A stretch of 64,000 bases of DNA from Pseudomonas baetica (GTDB lineage Bacteria; Pseudomonadota; Gammaproteobacteria; Pseudomonadales; Pseudomonadaceae), in assembly GCF_002813455.1 (NCBI RefSeq), contig NZ_PHHE01000001.1, positions 3,771,001 through 3,835,000 on the forward strand. Direction: 5' to 3'. Shown here in pieces: positions 17,534 through 25,974 of this stretch. Positions within the stretch are counted from its first letter, which is position 1. The number at the start of each line of letters is the position of its first letter. The translations under genes and the position numbers were made by a program. The notes below the pieces were generated by a model that saw only the letters and a program-made list of their open reading frames with translations, did no database searches and had not been told where the DNA came from.

Positions 17534-17625
17534 GCGGGCTTCCTTTTGAGCGACAGTGCGAAAAAGGATAGTCGTGGCCCTGCAGACCGTTGGGCCACTA
17601 CCCGACGAAGCCGTTGCCGGATTTT

Positions 17626-17964
17626 TCAGCCAGTCGCCTGTGCCCGCGCATCCCACGCGCTGTCGGCGTTTTGCAGATTCACCGAACAGACGCTGATCAG
17701 GTTACGAAGTTTTTCCGCAATCACCTGTGCGCGATGCCAGCTCAAGCCGCCCATGACGAGGTCGATCGACAACAGATCGTCCATTCGCTGCACGTTCACT
17801 TGCTCAGGCGTAAGAAACTGCAGCGCGAACAGGTTGAGCACGCGCACCAGCAGATCCGGTTCGGCCTCGGCGAGAATCTGATACTGCGCCAGGCAGTGGG
17901 CGTTACTGACGTTCCAGACATCGGCGCGGGTCGGGGGCGTGTTGACGGCTTCAAGGTGCGGCAT
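17626..17964 (-). CDS. Small ACT-like domain protein
   Basis: The 112-aa protein shows the pattern of a single ACT domain: LVRVLNLFALQFLTPEQVNV, then a second strand SIDLVMGGLSWHRAQVIAEK and LRNLISVCSV. This resembles the regulatory ACT module of acetolactate synthase small subunits (IlvM type), but no synthase is nearby. A GGAG ribosome site precedes the ATG. It lies 92 bp upstream of the GspE-like gene on the same strand and diverges from an Lrp-type regulator. An amino-acid-sensing role is plausible; the function is not known. Confidence 0.65.
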   Translation of the reverse strand: MPHLEAVNTPPTRADVWNVSNAHCLAQYQILAEAEPDLLVRVLNLFALQFLTPEQVNVQRMDDLLSIDLVMGGLSWHRAQVIAEKLRNLISVCSVNLQNADSAWDARAQATG

Positions 17965-18090
17965 GGCAGGGCTCCAAAATCACTGGAGGAATTTTTACAT
18001 TCGCTGGCGGGTATTTCTTATCTAAGATGGGCGTTATTGGCGTTTGATCAACTGGATCAATTCGCAGAATGTTCTGTTTGAGGTTTTTCT

Positions 18091-18555
18091 ATGCACAGCG
18101 AGCTGGACAGCTACGACCGCAAGATTCTCGCCTTGCTGCAAGAGGACGCTTCGCTTTCGAGCGCGCAGATCGCCGAGCAGGTGGGCTTGTCGCAATCGCC
18201 CTGCTGGCGGCGGATTCAGCGGATGAAGGAGGAGGGGATCATTCGCGGGCAGGTAACGTTGCTGGATCGCAAGAAAATCGGCCTGAACACGCAGATCTTT
18301 GCCGAAATCAAACTCAACGCGCACGGCCGATCGAACTTCACCGAATTCACCGAGGCGATTCGCGGTTTTCCGGAGGTGCTGGAGTGCTATGTGCTGATGG
18401 GCGCGGTGGATTTTCTGCTGCGCATTGTTGCGGCGGACATCGAGGCGTATGAGCGGTTCTTCTTCGAGAAGCTGTCGCTGGTGCCGGGGATTCAGGAAGT
18501 GAATTCGATTGTGGCGTTGTCGGAGATCAAATCCACCACCAGCCTGCCGGTTTGA
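18091..18555 (+). CDS. Lrp/AsnC-family transcriptional regulator
   Basis: The 154-aa protein has an N-terminal winged helix-turn-helix (LDSYDRKILALLQEDASLS, then SSAQIAEQVGLSQSPCWRRI, about 5-50). The C-terminal RAM/ACT effector domain (about 70-145) includes VLECYVLMGAVDFLLRIVA. Such proteins form octamers and respond to amino acids. The gene is divergent from the ACT-like gene, with a 126-bp shared intergenic region, so that gene is a natural target candidate; this is inference. A REPIN follows. Confidence 0.93.
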   Translation: MHSELDSYDRKILALLQEDASLSSAQIAEQVGLSQSPCWRRIQRMKEEGIIRGQVTLLDRKKIGLNTQIFAEIKLNAHGRSNFTEFTEAIRGFPEVLECYVLMGAVDFLLRIVAADIEAYERFFFEKLSLVPGIQEVNSIVALSEIKSTTSLPV

Positions 18556-18571
18556 GGCAAGGCAGCTGGCC

Positions 18572-18638
18572 TCTTCGCGAGCAGGCTCGCTCCCACAGGG
18601 GAGTGCATTCCGATGTGGGAGCGAGCCTGCTCGCGAAA
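18572..18638. repeat. REPIN (AGCAGGCTCGC type)
   Basis: Inverted arms CTTCGCGAGCAGGCTCGCTC and complement flank an ~18-base spacer. It lies between convergent lrp-type and CYTH/CHAD genes and occupies almost the whole 89-bp gap. Confidence 0.9.
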
Positions 18639-18644
18639 GCGGTG

Positions 18645-20015
18645 TTACATGCGCAGCAGCATTTTCCACGCGCGATTCTGGTAAACCGCAATCGCCTGCT
18701 GCTTGCGCGCATCGAGCAATTCGTCAGTGATCGTCGGCTCGTTGGCCAGTTGCGCCAATTTGTTCAGCTCGCCGTACAGGCGATCCATTTCCGCAATATC
18801 CAGCAGGTTACGTGCGTGGTGCAGCCAGACCTGAATGCGCTCGATGCGCGGTAGCTGTTCGGCGAGATCTTCCGGCTGCTGCTGGTAGCGCTGCAGTTGC
18901 AGGGCTGTGGCTTCTTCGCCCAACAGGCGCGGCAACCAGCTGTGTAGTTGCGCGGCGCCCTGACGGTTGCCACGAACGTTGCGCTCAGCGGTCCAGTTGC
19001 GTGCCAGCAACCAACGCGAAGCGTTCAGCGAGAACAGGCCCCAGCGCGGGTCTTCCAGTTCCTCGAGGAACTGCTCCGGCGCGGCTTTGCGCACGTCTTC
19101 ATCTTCGATACCGACCTGAACCAGAGGGCGCCAGTCTTCCAGCAAAGCGTCGAGTGCCACGCGCAGATCATGGGTCGATGGACGCGGTGCGGCCTGGCCG
19201 AGGCTGCTGAGCAGGGCGCGCATTTCGGCGAGGTTCTCGACCCAGTCCAGCAACAGGCGCCAGTGACCGTTGAAACGGTACTGTTCGGCCAGACGCTGAC
19301 TGCTGCCGAGCAAGTGCCAGCCCAGCGCGGCAAAAGCGTCGTCGAGTTGGGTTTCCGGGGTCAGCTCCGGTGCCGGCAGGCTCAGCGAGTAGCTGTTGGC
19401 GTCGTACAGCCGATAGCCGCGCTCGGCCTTGCTGATGTCACATGGCATCAGGGCCAGGGTCTCGGCCAGTTCGGCAGCCAGTTCCAGCAGCGCGGCAGGT
19501 TCGCCTTCGCGCAGTTCCAGTTCCAGTTCGCAGATTTCTTCTTTCTGCTTGCCGACCACCACGTGGCCCAGATCCAGAGCGGCTTCGATGACCACTTTGG
19601 CCTTGCCGCGACCCCAGGCGATTTCGGCGCGCTCGCGGACGAAATCGGTGGTGAAGATCGGTTTCAGGGTTTTCTTGTCCAGCTCGGCCAGCGACTCGGG
19701 CCAGCATTCGCCGTCGAGTTTCTTCACGTCGAGCTTGGCTTTGGGCAGTTTCCAGTCGTACTCGTTACGCTCGGACAGGCCGGCGACGCTCTGGCCGCGG
19801 GTCTTGAGGGTCTGAATCACCTCATCGCCATCCTTGCGCAGGCGCAGGGCGACTTTGGCCTGGGCCAGATCGCGCTCTGGAGTGTCGAAGTATTGGTTCA
19901 TCAACTCACGGCGTTCCCAGCCATTTTTGTTGCGCTTTTTCAGTAACGGGTGCTCGCGCAGGGCAGCGAGGGTTTCGCGGCTGACGCGGAGTTTGATTTC
20001 GGTTTCTTTCTGCAT
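18645..20015 (-). CDS. CYTH and CHAD domain protein (inorganic triphosphatase YgiF-like)
   Basis: The 456-aa protein starts MQKETEIKLRVSRETLAALR, containing the diagnostic ExExK motif (ETEIK, residues 4-8) of the CYTH triphosphate tunnel fold (~1-205). A C-terminal CHAD helical domain (~220-456) is rich in His/Arg pairs predicted to bind polyphosphate. The E. coli homologue YgiF hydrolyses inorganic triphosphate. The location near argE matches PAO1 (PA5209 region, from memory). It is divergent from argE with a 156-bp shared upstream region. Confidence 0.9.
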   Translation of the reverse strand: MQKETEIKLRVSRETLAALREHPLLKKRNKNGWERRELMNQYFDTPERDLAQAKVALRLRKDGDEVIQTLKTRGQSVAGLSERNEYDWKLPKAKLDVKKLDGECWPESLAELDKKTLKPIFTTDFVRERAEIAWGRGKAKVVIEAALDLGHVVVGKQKEEICELELELREGEPAALLELAAELAETLALMPCDISKAERGYRLYDANSYSLSLPAPELTPETQLDDAFAALGWHLLGSSQRLAEQYRFNGHWRLLLDWVENLAEMRALLSSLGQAAPRPSTHDLRVALDALLEDWRPLVQVGIEDEDVRKAAPEQFLEELEDPRWGLFSLNASRWLLARNWTAERNVRGNRQGAAQLHSWLPRLLGEEATALQLQRYQQQPEDLAEQLPRIERIQVWLHHARNLLDIAEMDRLYGELNKLAQLANEPTITDELLDARKQQAIAVYQNRAWKMLLRM

Positions 20016-20171
20016 GGCCGGAAAATCCAGGATCGGGAGCGCAGCCGGGGGAATGTGTGGCTGCCAAGGCCGTGCAGTGTACAGGACTGAACCTTCCTAC
20101 GCTTTGCGGCGGTTTATTCCTGGCGCCGGATGGTTCTATGATGGACCTCAATTCGGGAGTTGGAGTCAGCG

Positions 20172-21326
20172 ATGCCTTTGCCATCCATGAAAGACCAGTT
20201 CGCTGCGCTGATTGCCGCGCCATCGGTCAGCTGCACCCAACCGAACCTTGATCAGTCCAACCGTGCGGTGATCGATTTGCTCGCCGGATGGCTCGGTGAT
20301 CTGGGCTTCAGCTGCGATATCCAGCAGGTCAGCCCCGGCAAATTCAACCTGCTCGCCAGTTTCGGTTCAGGCCCGGGTGGTCTGGTGCTGGCCGGGCACA
20401 GCGACACGGTGCCGTACGACGATGCGTTGTGGCAGACCGATCCGCTGAAACTCACCGAAGTCGACGGCCGTTGGGTAGGTCTGGGCAGTTGCGACATGAA
20501 GGGTTTCTTCGCCCTGATCATCGAAGCGGTGCAGCCATTGCTCGACCAGCCGTTCAGGCAGCCTCTGCTGATCCTCGCCACCTGCGATGAAGAAAGTTCG
20601 ATGTCCGGCGCCCGCGCGCTGGCCGAGGCCGGGCGTCCGCTGGGCCGTGCGGCCGTGATCGGCGAGCCGACCGGGCTCAAGCCGATCCGCATGCACAAAG
20701 GCATCATGATGGAGCGCATCGACATTCTCGGGCAGAGCGGCCATTCGTCGGATCCGCGCCTGGGCCACAGCGCTCTCGAGGCGATGCACGATGCCATCGG
20801 CGAACTACGTGGTCTGCGCCTGTTGTGGCAGCGTGAATTCAACAATCCGCAATTCAGCGTGCCGCAACCGACGATGAACTTTGGCTGCATCCATGGCGGC
20901 GACAATCCCAACCGCATCTGCGGCCAGTGTTCGCTGGAGTTTGACCTGCGACCGCTGCCGGGCATGGACCCGAAAGTGCTGCGTGCCGAGATTCTGCGCA
21001 AGCTCAACCCGGTTGCCGAACGGCATCAGGTGAAGATCGACTACAAGCCTTTGTTTCCCGAAGTACCGTCGTTCGAGCAGTCTGAAGACGCCGAATTGGT
21101 GCGCATCGCCGAAAAGCTCACCGGCCACAACGCCGAAGCAGTAGCGTTCGGCACCGAAGCGCCTTATCTTCAGCGCCTTGGCTGCGAAACCATCGTACTC
21201 GGCCCCGGCGACATCGCCTGTGCGCATCAGCCCGGCGAGTACCTCGAAATGTCACGTTTGCAGCCTACCGTGCATCTATTACGACAGTTGATTGAACATT
21301 ACTGCCTGACCCCGGACAAACCCTGA
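20172..21326 (+). CDS. argE: Acetylornithine deacetylase
   Basis: I start at ATG 20172 (MPLPSMKDQFAALIAAPSVS), which has a GGAG ribosome site; a TTG 12 bp upstream is less likely. The 384-aa M20 family metalloenzyme shows its zinc ligands: His76 and Asp78 (LVLAGHSDTVPYDD), Asp108 (SCDMKGF) and the catalytic/ligand pair Glu140-Glu141 (ATCDEESS). The dimerisation domain occupies the middle (~180-290). It hydrolyses N-acetylornithine to ornithine and acetate in arginine synthesis. argA follows on the same strand after a REPIN. Many pseudomonads also have the ArgJ recycling route. Confidence 0.95.
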   Translation: MPLPSMKDQFAALIAAPSVSCTQPNLDQSNRAVIDLLAGWLGDLGFSCDIQQVSPGKFNLLASFGSGPGGLVLAGHSDTVPYDDALWQTDPLKLTEVDGRWVGLGSCDMKGFFALIIEAVQPLLDQPFRQPLLILATCDEESSMSGARALAEAGRPLGRAAVIGEPTGLKPIRMHKGIMMERIDILGQSGHSSDPRLGHSALEAMHDAIGELRGLRLLWQREFNNPQFSVPQPTMNFGCIHGGDNPNRICGQCSLEFDLRPLPGMDPKVLRAEILRKLNPVAERHQVKIDYKPLFPEVPSFEQSEDAELVRIAEKLTGHNAEAVAFGTEAPYLQRLGCETIVLGPGDIACAHQPGEYLEMSRLQPTVHLLRQLIEHYCLTPDKP

Positions 21327-21330
21327 TTAC

Positions 21331-21427
21331 CCCTTGGGGGAGCGGGCTTGCTCGCGAAAGCGGTGTGTCAGTCGATATTGATGTACCTGCTACACCGCTT
21401 TCGCGAGCAAGCCCGCTCCCACAGGGG
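21331..21427. repeat. REPIN (GCGGGCTTGCTCGCGA type)
   Basis: Arms GGGAGCGGGCTTGCTCGCGA and complement, extended by AAGCGGTGT/ACACCGCTT, flank a ~25-base spacer between argE and argA. Confidence 0.9.
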
Positions 21428-21592
21428 AATGTATTTTGTTCGGGCAAACGCTGTAAATTGCCAGCATTCCAACCCGTATTCATGAGGAGAGCGCGCGTGT
21501 CGCCAAGCCTGTTCCGACGATAACCATCAGCCCGCTGTGCGTTTTCCGTTTCGCCCCATTTTTCGGCTGCTATTTATTACAGGCCCAGGTTC

Positions 21593-22894
21593 ATGCCCGA
21601 ATATGTTAATTGGCTTCGTCACGCGTCTCCCTACATCAATGCCCACCGCGACTGCACCTTCGTCGTCATGCTGCCCGGTGACGGCGTTGAGCATCCGAAT
21701 TTCGGCAACATCGTCCATGACCTCGTCTTGCTGCATAGCCTCGGCGTGCGTCTGGTGCTGGTGCACGGCTCGCGCCCGCAGATCGAAACCCGCCTCGCCG
21801 CTCGCGGCCTGACCCCGCATTACCACCACGGCATGCGCATCACCGATGCCGCGACCCTTGAGTGTGTGATCGACGCGGTTGGCCAGTTGCGCATTGCCAT
21901 CGAAGCGCGGCTGTCGATGGACATGGCTTCATCGCCGATGCAGGGCTCGCGTCTGCGCGTGGCCAGCGGCAACCTGGTTACCGCGCGGCCGATTGGCGTG
22001 CTTGAAGGTGTCGACTATCACCACACCGGCGAAGTGCGCCGGGTCGATCGCAAGGGCATCAACCGCCTGCTTGACGAGCGCTCCATCGTGCTGCTGTCGC
22101 CACTGGGCTATTCGCCGACCGGGGAGATCTTCAACCTTGCCTGCGAAGACGTCGCCACCCGCGCGGCCATTGATCTGGGCGCTGACAAGCTGCTGCTGTT
22201 TGGCGCTGACCTCGGTCTGATCGACGAGAACGGCAGGCTGGTGCGCGAACTGCGTCCGCAACAAGTGCCGGCGCATCTGCAGCGTCTGGGCAGTAGCAGC
22301 TATCAGGCAGAACTGCTGGATGCCGCCGCTGAGGCATGTCGTGGCGGCGTGGCGCGTAGCCACATCGTCAGCTATGCCGAGGACGGCGCGCTGCTGACCG
22401 AACTGTTCACCCGTGACGGCGGCGGTACGTTGGTGGCGCAAGAGCAATTCGAGCTGGTGCGCGAAGCGGCGATTGAAGACGTCGGCGGTTTGCTCGACCT
22501 GATCAGTCCGCTGGAAGAGCAGGGAATTCTGGTGCGTCGTTCGCGTGAAGTGCTGGAGCGCGAGATCGAGCAATTCAGCGTGGTTGAACGTGAAGGCATG
22601 ATCATCGCCTGCGCGGCGCTGTATCAGATTGCCGATTCGGATGCCGGCGAGCTGGCGTGTCTGGCGGTGAACCCGGAGTATCGCCATGGCGGCCGTGGTG
22701 ATGAACTACTGGAGCGCATTGAAACCCGTGCGCGGGCGCAAGGTTTGAAGACGCTGTTCGTCCTCACCACCCGTACCGCGCACTGGTTCCGTGAGCGTGG
22801 GTTTGAGCCGAGCAGTGTTGAGCGTCTGCCAGCGGCGCGGGCGTCGCTGTACAACTATCAGCGTAATTCGAAGATCTTCGAAAAGACCCTTTAA
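21593..22894 (+). CDS. argA: N-acetylglutamate synthase
   Basis: The 433-aa protein combines an N-terminal amino-acid-kinase-like domain (~1-290; LVHGSRPQIETRLAARG, LGADKLLLFGADLGLI) with a C-terminal GNAT acetyltransferase domain (~295-433). The acetyl-CoA loop is near YRHGGRGDELLERIE. It makes N-acetylglutamate from glutamate and acetyl-CoA, the first step of arginine synthesis, and is normally feedback-inhibited by arginine through the kinase domain. Length is typical of the classical ArgA. The last gene of the conserved left block, it is followed by a REPIN, then by a convergent tauA-like gene. Confidence 0.96.
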   Translation: MPEYVNWLRHASPYINAHRDCTFVVMLPGDGVEHPNFGNIVHDLVLLHSLGVRLVLVHGSRPQIETRLAARGLTPHYHHGMRITDAATLECVIDAVGQLRIAIEARLSMDMASSPMQGSRLRVASGNLVTARPIGVLEGVDYHHTGEVRRVDRKGINRLLDERSIVLLSPLGYSPTGEIFNLACEDVATRAAIDLGADKLLLFGADLGLIDENGRLVRELRPQQVPAHLQRLGSSSYQAELLDAAAEACRGGVARSHIVSYAEDGALLTELFTRDGGGTLVAQEQFELVREAAIEDVGGLLDLISPLEEQGILVRRSREVLEREIEQFSVVEREGMIIACAALYQIADSDAGELACLAVNPEYRHGGRGDELLERIETRARAQGLKTLFVLTTRTAHWFRERGFEPSSVERLPAARASLYNYQRNSKIFEKTL

Positions 22895-22906
22895 CCGAGT
22901 TGCTCC

Positions 22907-22973
22907 ATTCGCGAGCAGGCTCGCTCCCACATTTGGAACGCGGCTTCCTGTGGGAGCGAGCCTGCTCGCGAAG
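22907..22973. repeat. REPIN between convergent argA and tauA
   Basis: Inverted arms TTCGCGAGCAGGCTCGCTCC and complement flank an ~18-base spacer. It fills nearly the whole 82-bp gap and ends 3 bp from the tauA stop codon. Confidence 0.9.
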
Positions 22974-22976
22974 CTT

Positions 22977-23966
22977 TCATTGCGCCACGAACTTCGTACT
23001 GACATACGGCGAATAGTCCGGCAGCACCGTTTCAACCTTGCCCTGTTCCTTCAAAAATTTCGCCGTCTCCCCAATTGCTTTCGCCGTGCCGCCATCCAGC
23101 AGCGCAGTGGTTTGCTGCGCCTTGGCATCCGGGAAGGCTGAACCGGCCAGTAATTCCGGGACATCGGCGGCATTGGCACCAGTCAGTTTGGCGATTTTTT
23201 TCACGGGCTCCGACTCGGCAGTCCAGCTGTCTTTATGCGCCGCATAATCCGCGAACGAGTCCAGTGTGACCTTGGCAAATTTGGCCACGACCTCAGGATG
23301 CTTCTCGGCGAAGTCCTTGCGCGCGACCCAGACTTCGAAAGTTGGCGCGCCCCATTGGCCGACCTGCGCGGCGTCGGTCAGGGTCTTGCCGGTCTTGCGA
23401 ATTTCACCGAGCGCCGGCGACCAGACGAATGCGCCGTCGATATCCCCACGTTTCCAGGCCGCCGCGATTTCCGCTGGTTGCAGGTTCACCACTTTGACTT
23501 TCGAGGTGTCCAGACCCCAGTGCTTGAGGGCGCCGAGCAGGCTGTAGTGGGAGGTAGAGACGAAAGGCGTGGCGATGGTTTTGCCGATCAGATCCTGTGG
23601 GCTATTGATACCGCTGCCATTGCGTACCACCAAGGCTTCGGCGGCGTTGATCTGTGCCGAAACGATGAACGCAACAATGGGCAGGTTGCGCGAAGCGGCT
23701 GCAGCCAACGGGCTGGAACCGAGATTACCGATCTGTACATCGCCGGAGGCAATGGCTGTCACAACTTCCGGGCCACTGTTGAAGCGGCGCCAGTCGATTT
23801 TCTCGCCAATGGTTTTCTCGTAGACGCCGTCGGCCTGGGGGACTTTGCTTGGGTCGATCCCGGTTTGATAGCCAACCGTAATATTGGCTGCTTGGGCTGA
23901 AAAAGAAATCAGCGCTGACACACAAACTGTAACAAATTGACTAGATAGTGCGCGTTTGGCCATCAT
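22977..23966 (-). CDS. tauA: Taurine/sulfonate ABC transporter substrate-binding protein (TauA-like), solitary
   Basis: From the ATG at 23966 (a second ATG follows directly) the product is 329 aa, with a signal peptide ending SFSAQA-AN. The mature part starts ITVGYQTGIDPSKVPQADG and contains GDVQIGNLGSSPLAAAASRN, the recognisable TauA ligand-site region. It would bind taurine or another small sulfonate in the periplasm. Unlike usual tau operons, no tauB, tauC or tauD follows: a REPIN and the convergent argA end come next. It must use a transporter encoded elsewhere or the nearby SsuBC. Taurine specificity is inferred from family similarity only. Confidence 0.8.
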   Translation of the reverse strand: MMAKRALSSQFVTVCVSALISFSAQAANITVGYQTGIDPSKVPQADGVYEKTIGEKIDWRRFNSGPEVVTAIASGDVQIGNLGSSPLAAAASRNLPIVAFIVSAQINAAEALVVRNGSGINSPQDLIGKTIATPFVSTSHYSLLGALKHWGLDTSKVKVVNLQPAEIAAAWKRGDIDGAFVWSPALGEIRKTGKTLTDAAQVGQWGAPTFEVWVARKDFAEKHPEVVAKFAKVTLDSFADYAAHKDSWTAESEPVKKIAKLTGANAADVPELLAGSAFPDAKAQQTTALLDGGTAKAIGETAKFLKEQGKVETVLPDYSPYVSTKFVAQ

Positions 23967-24122
23967 GGCGTCGCCTTTTCGATAGGGTTTGACGATTCGG
24001 GGTTGCGCCAAAGCTAATCGATCTAAAAAAAGGCCAATAAATACCATTTAGGAATGAGCTTAGGCGCCGATACGCTGTATCCCGGCGGCGATGGCCAGAT
24101 AATGGCTATATTCCGAAATGAT

Positions 24123-24140
24123 ATGAAAAAGAATTAATAA
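24123..24140 (-). promoter_or_regulatory. AT-rich motif shared with the lsfA upstream region
   Basis: On the minus strand this reads TTATTAATTCTTTTTCAT. It matches TTATTTATTCTTTTTCAT at 25901-25918 upstream of lsfA at 17 of 18 positions. It lies about 157 bp upstream of the tauA start. A CysB- or Cbl-like sulfur-starvation activator site is a reasonable hypothesis, not shown. Confidence 0.4.
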
Positions 24141-24149
24141 ATTCTTTTT
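24126..24149. promoter_or_regulatory. Perfect 10-bp inverted repeat, candidate operator
   Basis: AAAAAGAATT and AATTCTTTTT are perfect inverted copies separated by AATA. The repeat overlaps the shared motif in the tauA-porin intergenic region. It is AT-rich, so it is a poor terminator stem and a better operator candidate. Confidence 0.4.
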
Positions 24150-24228
24150 GGGCTTATCAGGAAATCTTTACTCTGCACGGACCAAATCACTGCGATTAGA
24201 CCTTGGTCGTAGACACACAAAGTTACGA

Positions 24229-24258
24229 TTGACTTGTCAGTCACAGTCTGGCGCTAAT
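24229..24258 (+). promoter_or_regulatory. Candidate sigma70 promoter of the porin gene
   Basis: TTGACT (24229-24234) and GCTAAT (24253-24258) are spaced by 18 bp and lie ~75 bp before the porin start. The -35 match is good and the -10 match is moderate. Confidence 0.35.
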
Positions 24259-24331
24259 CGCGCATCTTAGGACCCAGGGGCGTCAGATCCCGGGCCAGGA
24301 ACACAAGAATTAGAAACGAGAGGAGCTTTAC

Positions 24332-25678
24332 ATGAACAAGTCCACCTTGGCCCTGGCTGTGGCCGTAGGGGTTATGGCGCAGCAGGCAGGCGCCGCCGGT
24401 TTCATCGAAGACAGCAAAGCGACTTTGGGGCTGCGTAACTTCTACATCAACAACGATAACCGTGACTCCGGTGCTCACTCTACCCAGAGCAAAGCTGAAG
24501 AATGGGGCCAAGGCTTCGATCTGCGCTTCATCTCCGGTTATACCCAAGGCACCGTCGGTTTTGGTATCGATGCGATCGGCCTGTTGGGCGTGCGTCTGGA
24601 TACTGGCGGCGGCACCAACGGTGCAACCAGCGCCACTTCGTACGGTGGCACGGTTTTTCCGAGCAAATCCAATGGCGAAGCTGTTGATAACTTCTCCAGC
24701 CTGGGCCTGACTGCCAAAGCCAAAATTTCTCAAACCGAATTGAAGCTGGGTACGCTGCAGCCAAAACTGCCAGTTATCGTCACCAACGATGGCCGTCTGT
24801 TGCCACAAACCTGGCAGGGTGGCCAGATCACTTCCGGCGAGATCAAAGACCTGACTCTGGTCGGCGGTCAGATCGAAGCAGTGAAAGGTCGTAACTCCAG
24901 CAACAACGAGAACCTGTCTATCAATGGCGCGGCACCGCGTACCGTTAACAGCAACAAGTTCATCTACGCCGGTGGTGACTACAAAATCACCAAAGACCTG
25001 ACTGCCCAGTACTACTACGGCAACCTGGAAGATTTCTACAAGCAACACTTCCTGGGTCTGGTTCACAACTGGGCAATCGGTCCGGGCGTGCTGAAGTCTG
25101 ACTTCCGTTACTTCAACAGCTCAGACGACGGCGCCAACGGCAATACGCCTGCTTACTTCAGCACCGGTAGCTACGCCGGTTTCGCCAACGGTCGCGGCAA
25201 AGTCGACAACAACCTGTACAGCGGCTTGTTCCTTTACACCGTTGCCGGTCACACCTTTGGTGGCGGCTATCAGGTAAGTAACGGTAGCAGCGATTTCCCT
25301 TGGCTGAACCAGGGCGACGGTTCGTCGAACTACACCATCACCGACATGCAAATCCAGAAGTTCGGCCGTGCCGGCGAGCGCACCTGGCAAGCACGCTACT
25401 CCTATGACTTCGCCAAGGTCGGCGTGCCTGGCCTGACCGCTGGCATGGTTTACCTGCGTGGCGACAACATCGATACCTACAACGCCGGTCGTGCGCAAAC
25501 CTCGAATGGCGCTTCCGAGTGGGAACGCGATTTGACCGTGGCGTACGTTGTTCCGGAAGGCCCGTTGAAGAACGTTGGCTTCATGTGGAAAAACGCTACC
25601 TGGCGCAACGACATTGCCGGTCAGCGCGACCAGGATGAAAACCGCCTGATCGTCAGCTACTCGATCCCGCTGCTGTAA
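24332..25678 (+). CDS. OprD-family outer membrane porin
   Basis: The 448-aa protein has a signal peptide (MNKSTLALAVAVGVMAQQAG, cleavage near GAA-GF). The mature start FIEDSKATLGLRNFYINNDN is characteristic of OprD-type 18-stranded porins, as are the later AEEWGQGFDLRFISGYTQG and the aromatic C-terminus ending RLIVSYSIPLL. These porins take up small organic anions or amino acids. The setting between tauA and lsfA/ssu suggests organosulfur passage, an inference. It has a good ribosome site (GAGAGGAG) and a strong terminator after it. Confidence 0.92.
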   Translation: MNKSTLALAVAVGVMAQQAGAAGFIEDSKATLGLRNFYINNDNRDSGAHSTQSKAEEWGQGFDLRFISGYTQGTVGFGIDAIGLLGVRLDTGGGTNGATSATSYGGTVFPSKSNGEAVDNFSSLGLTAKAKISQTELKLGTLQPKLPVIVTNDGRLLPQTWQGGQITSGEIKDLTLVGGQIEAVKGRNSSNNENLSINGAAPRTVNSNKFIYAGGDYKITKDLTAQYYYGNLEDFYKQHFLGLVHNWAIGPGVLKSDFRYFNSSDDGANGNTPAYFSTGSYAGFANGRGKVDNNLYSGLFLYTVAGHTFGGGYQVSNGSSDFPWLNQGDGSSNYTITDMQIQKFGRAGERTWQARYSYDFAKVGVPGLTAGMVYLRGDNIDTYNAGRAQTSNGASEWERDLTVAYVVPEGPLKNVGFMWKNATWRNDIAGQRDQDENRLIVSYSIPLL

Positions 25679-25702
25679 TAGCGCGTCTCGATTCGCGGAT
25701 GT

Positions 25703-25741
25703 AAAAAAGCCCCGTCCGGCATCGCGCCGGACGGGGCTTTT
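25703..25741 (+). terminator. Strong Rho-independent terminator after the porin gene
   Basis: AGCCCCGTCCGGC and GCCGGACGGGGCT form a 13-bp perfect GC-rich stem around a 5-base loop, flanked by an A tract and TTTT. Confidence 0.92.
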
Positions 25742-25900
25742 GCGTTTTCGAGTCAGGCCCACCCCCGTAAGCCCTCCTCGACATTTCCCTCTTTACAGCA
25801 ACTCAAGGCCTTCTCGAACCTTGCGACCGATGTTCGTCTGGATACCCTCAAGCGTCCAGTGAACAGATGTTTAATATTCTCAAATGATCTAGATATCTCA

Positions 25901-25918
25901 TTATTTATTCTTTTTCAT
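25901..25918 (+). promoter_or_regulatory. AT-rich motif upstream of lsfA, shared with tauA region
   Basis: TTATTTATTCTTTTTCAT lies 57-74 bp before the lsfA start in an AT-rich leader. It differs at one base from the minus-strand motif at 24123-24140. A shorter relative (TATTTATTCATTT) lies on the minus strand at 26832-26844 upstream of ssuE. Confidence 0.4.
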
Positions 25919-25974
25919 GATGGCAAAACCCAAGCTACAGTTGAGGTCTCCAACCACTCATCAGGAGCAGCACC

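Larger units (their letters stand above)
23967..24331. other. Divergent intergenic region between tauA and the porin gene
   Basis: This 365-bp stretch holds no gene I can support. It is clearly more AT-rich in its middle (~24,010-24,160) than the surroundings. It contains the shared AT-rich motif and palindrome described separately, plus a candidate promoter for the porin. It is the natural place for sulfur-responsive control of both genes. Confidence 0.6.
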
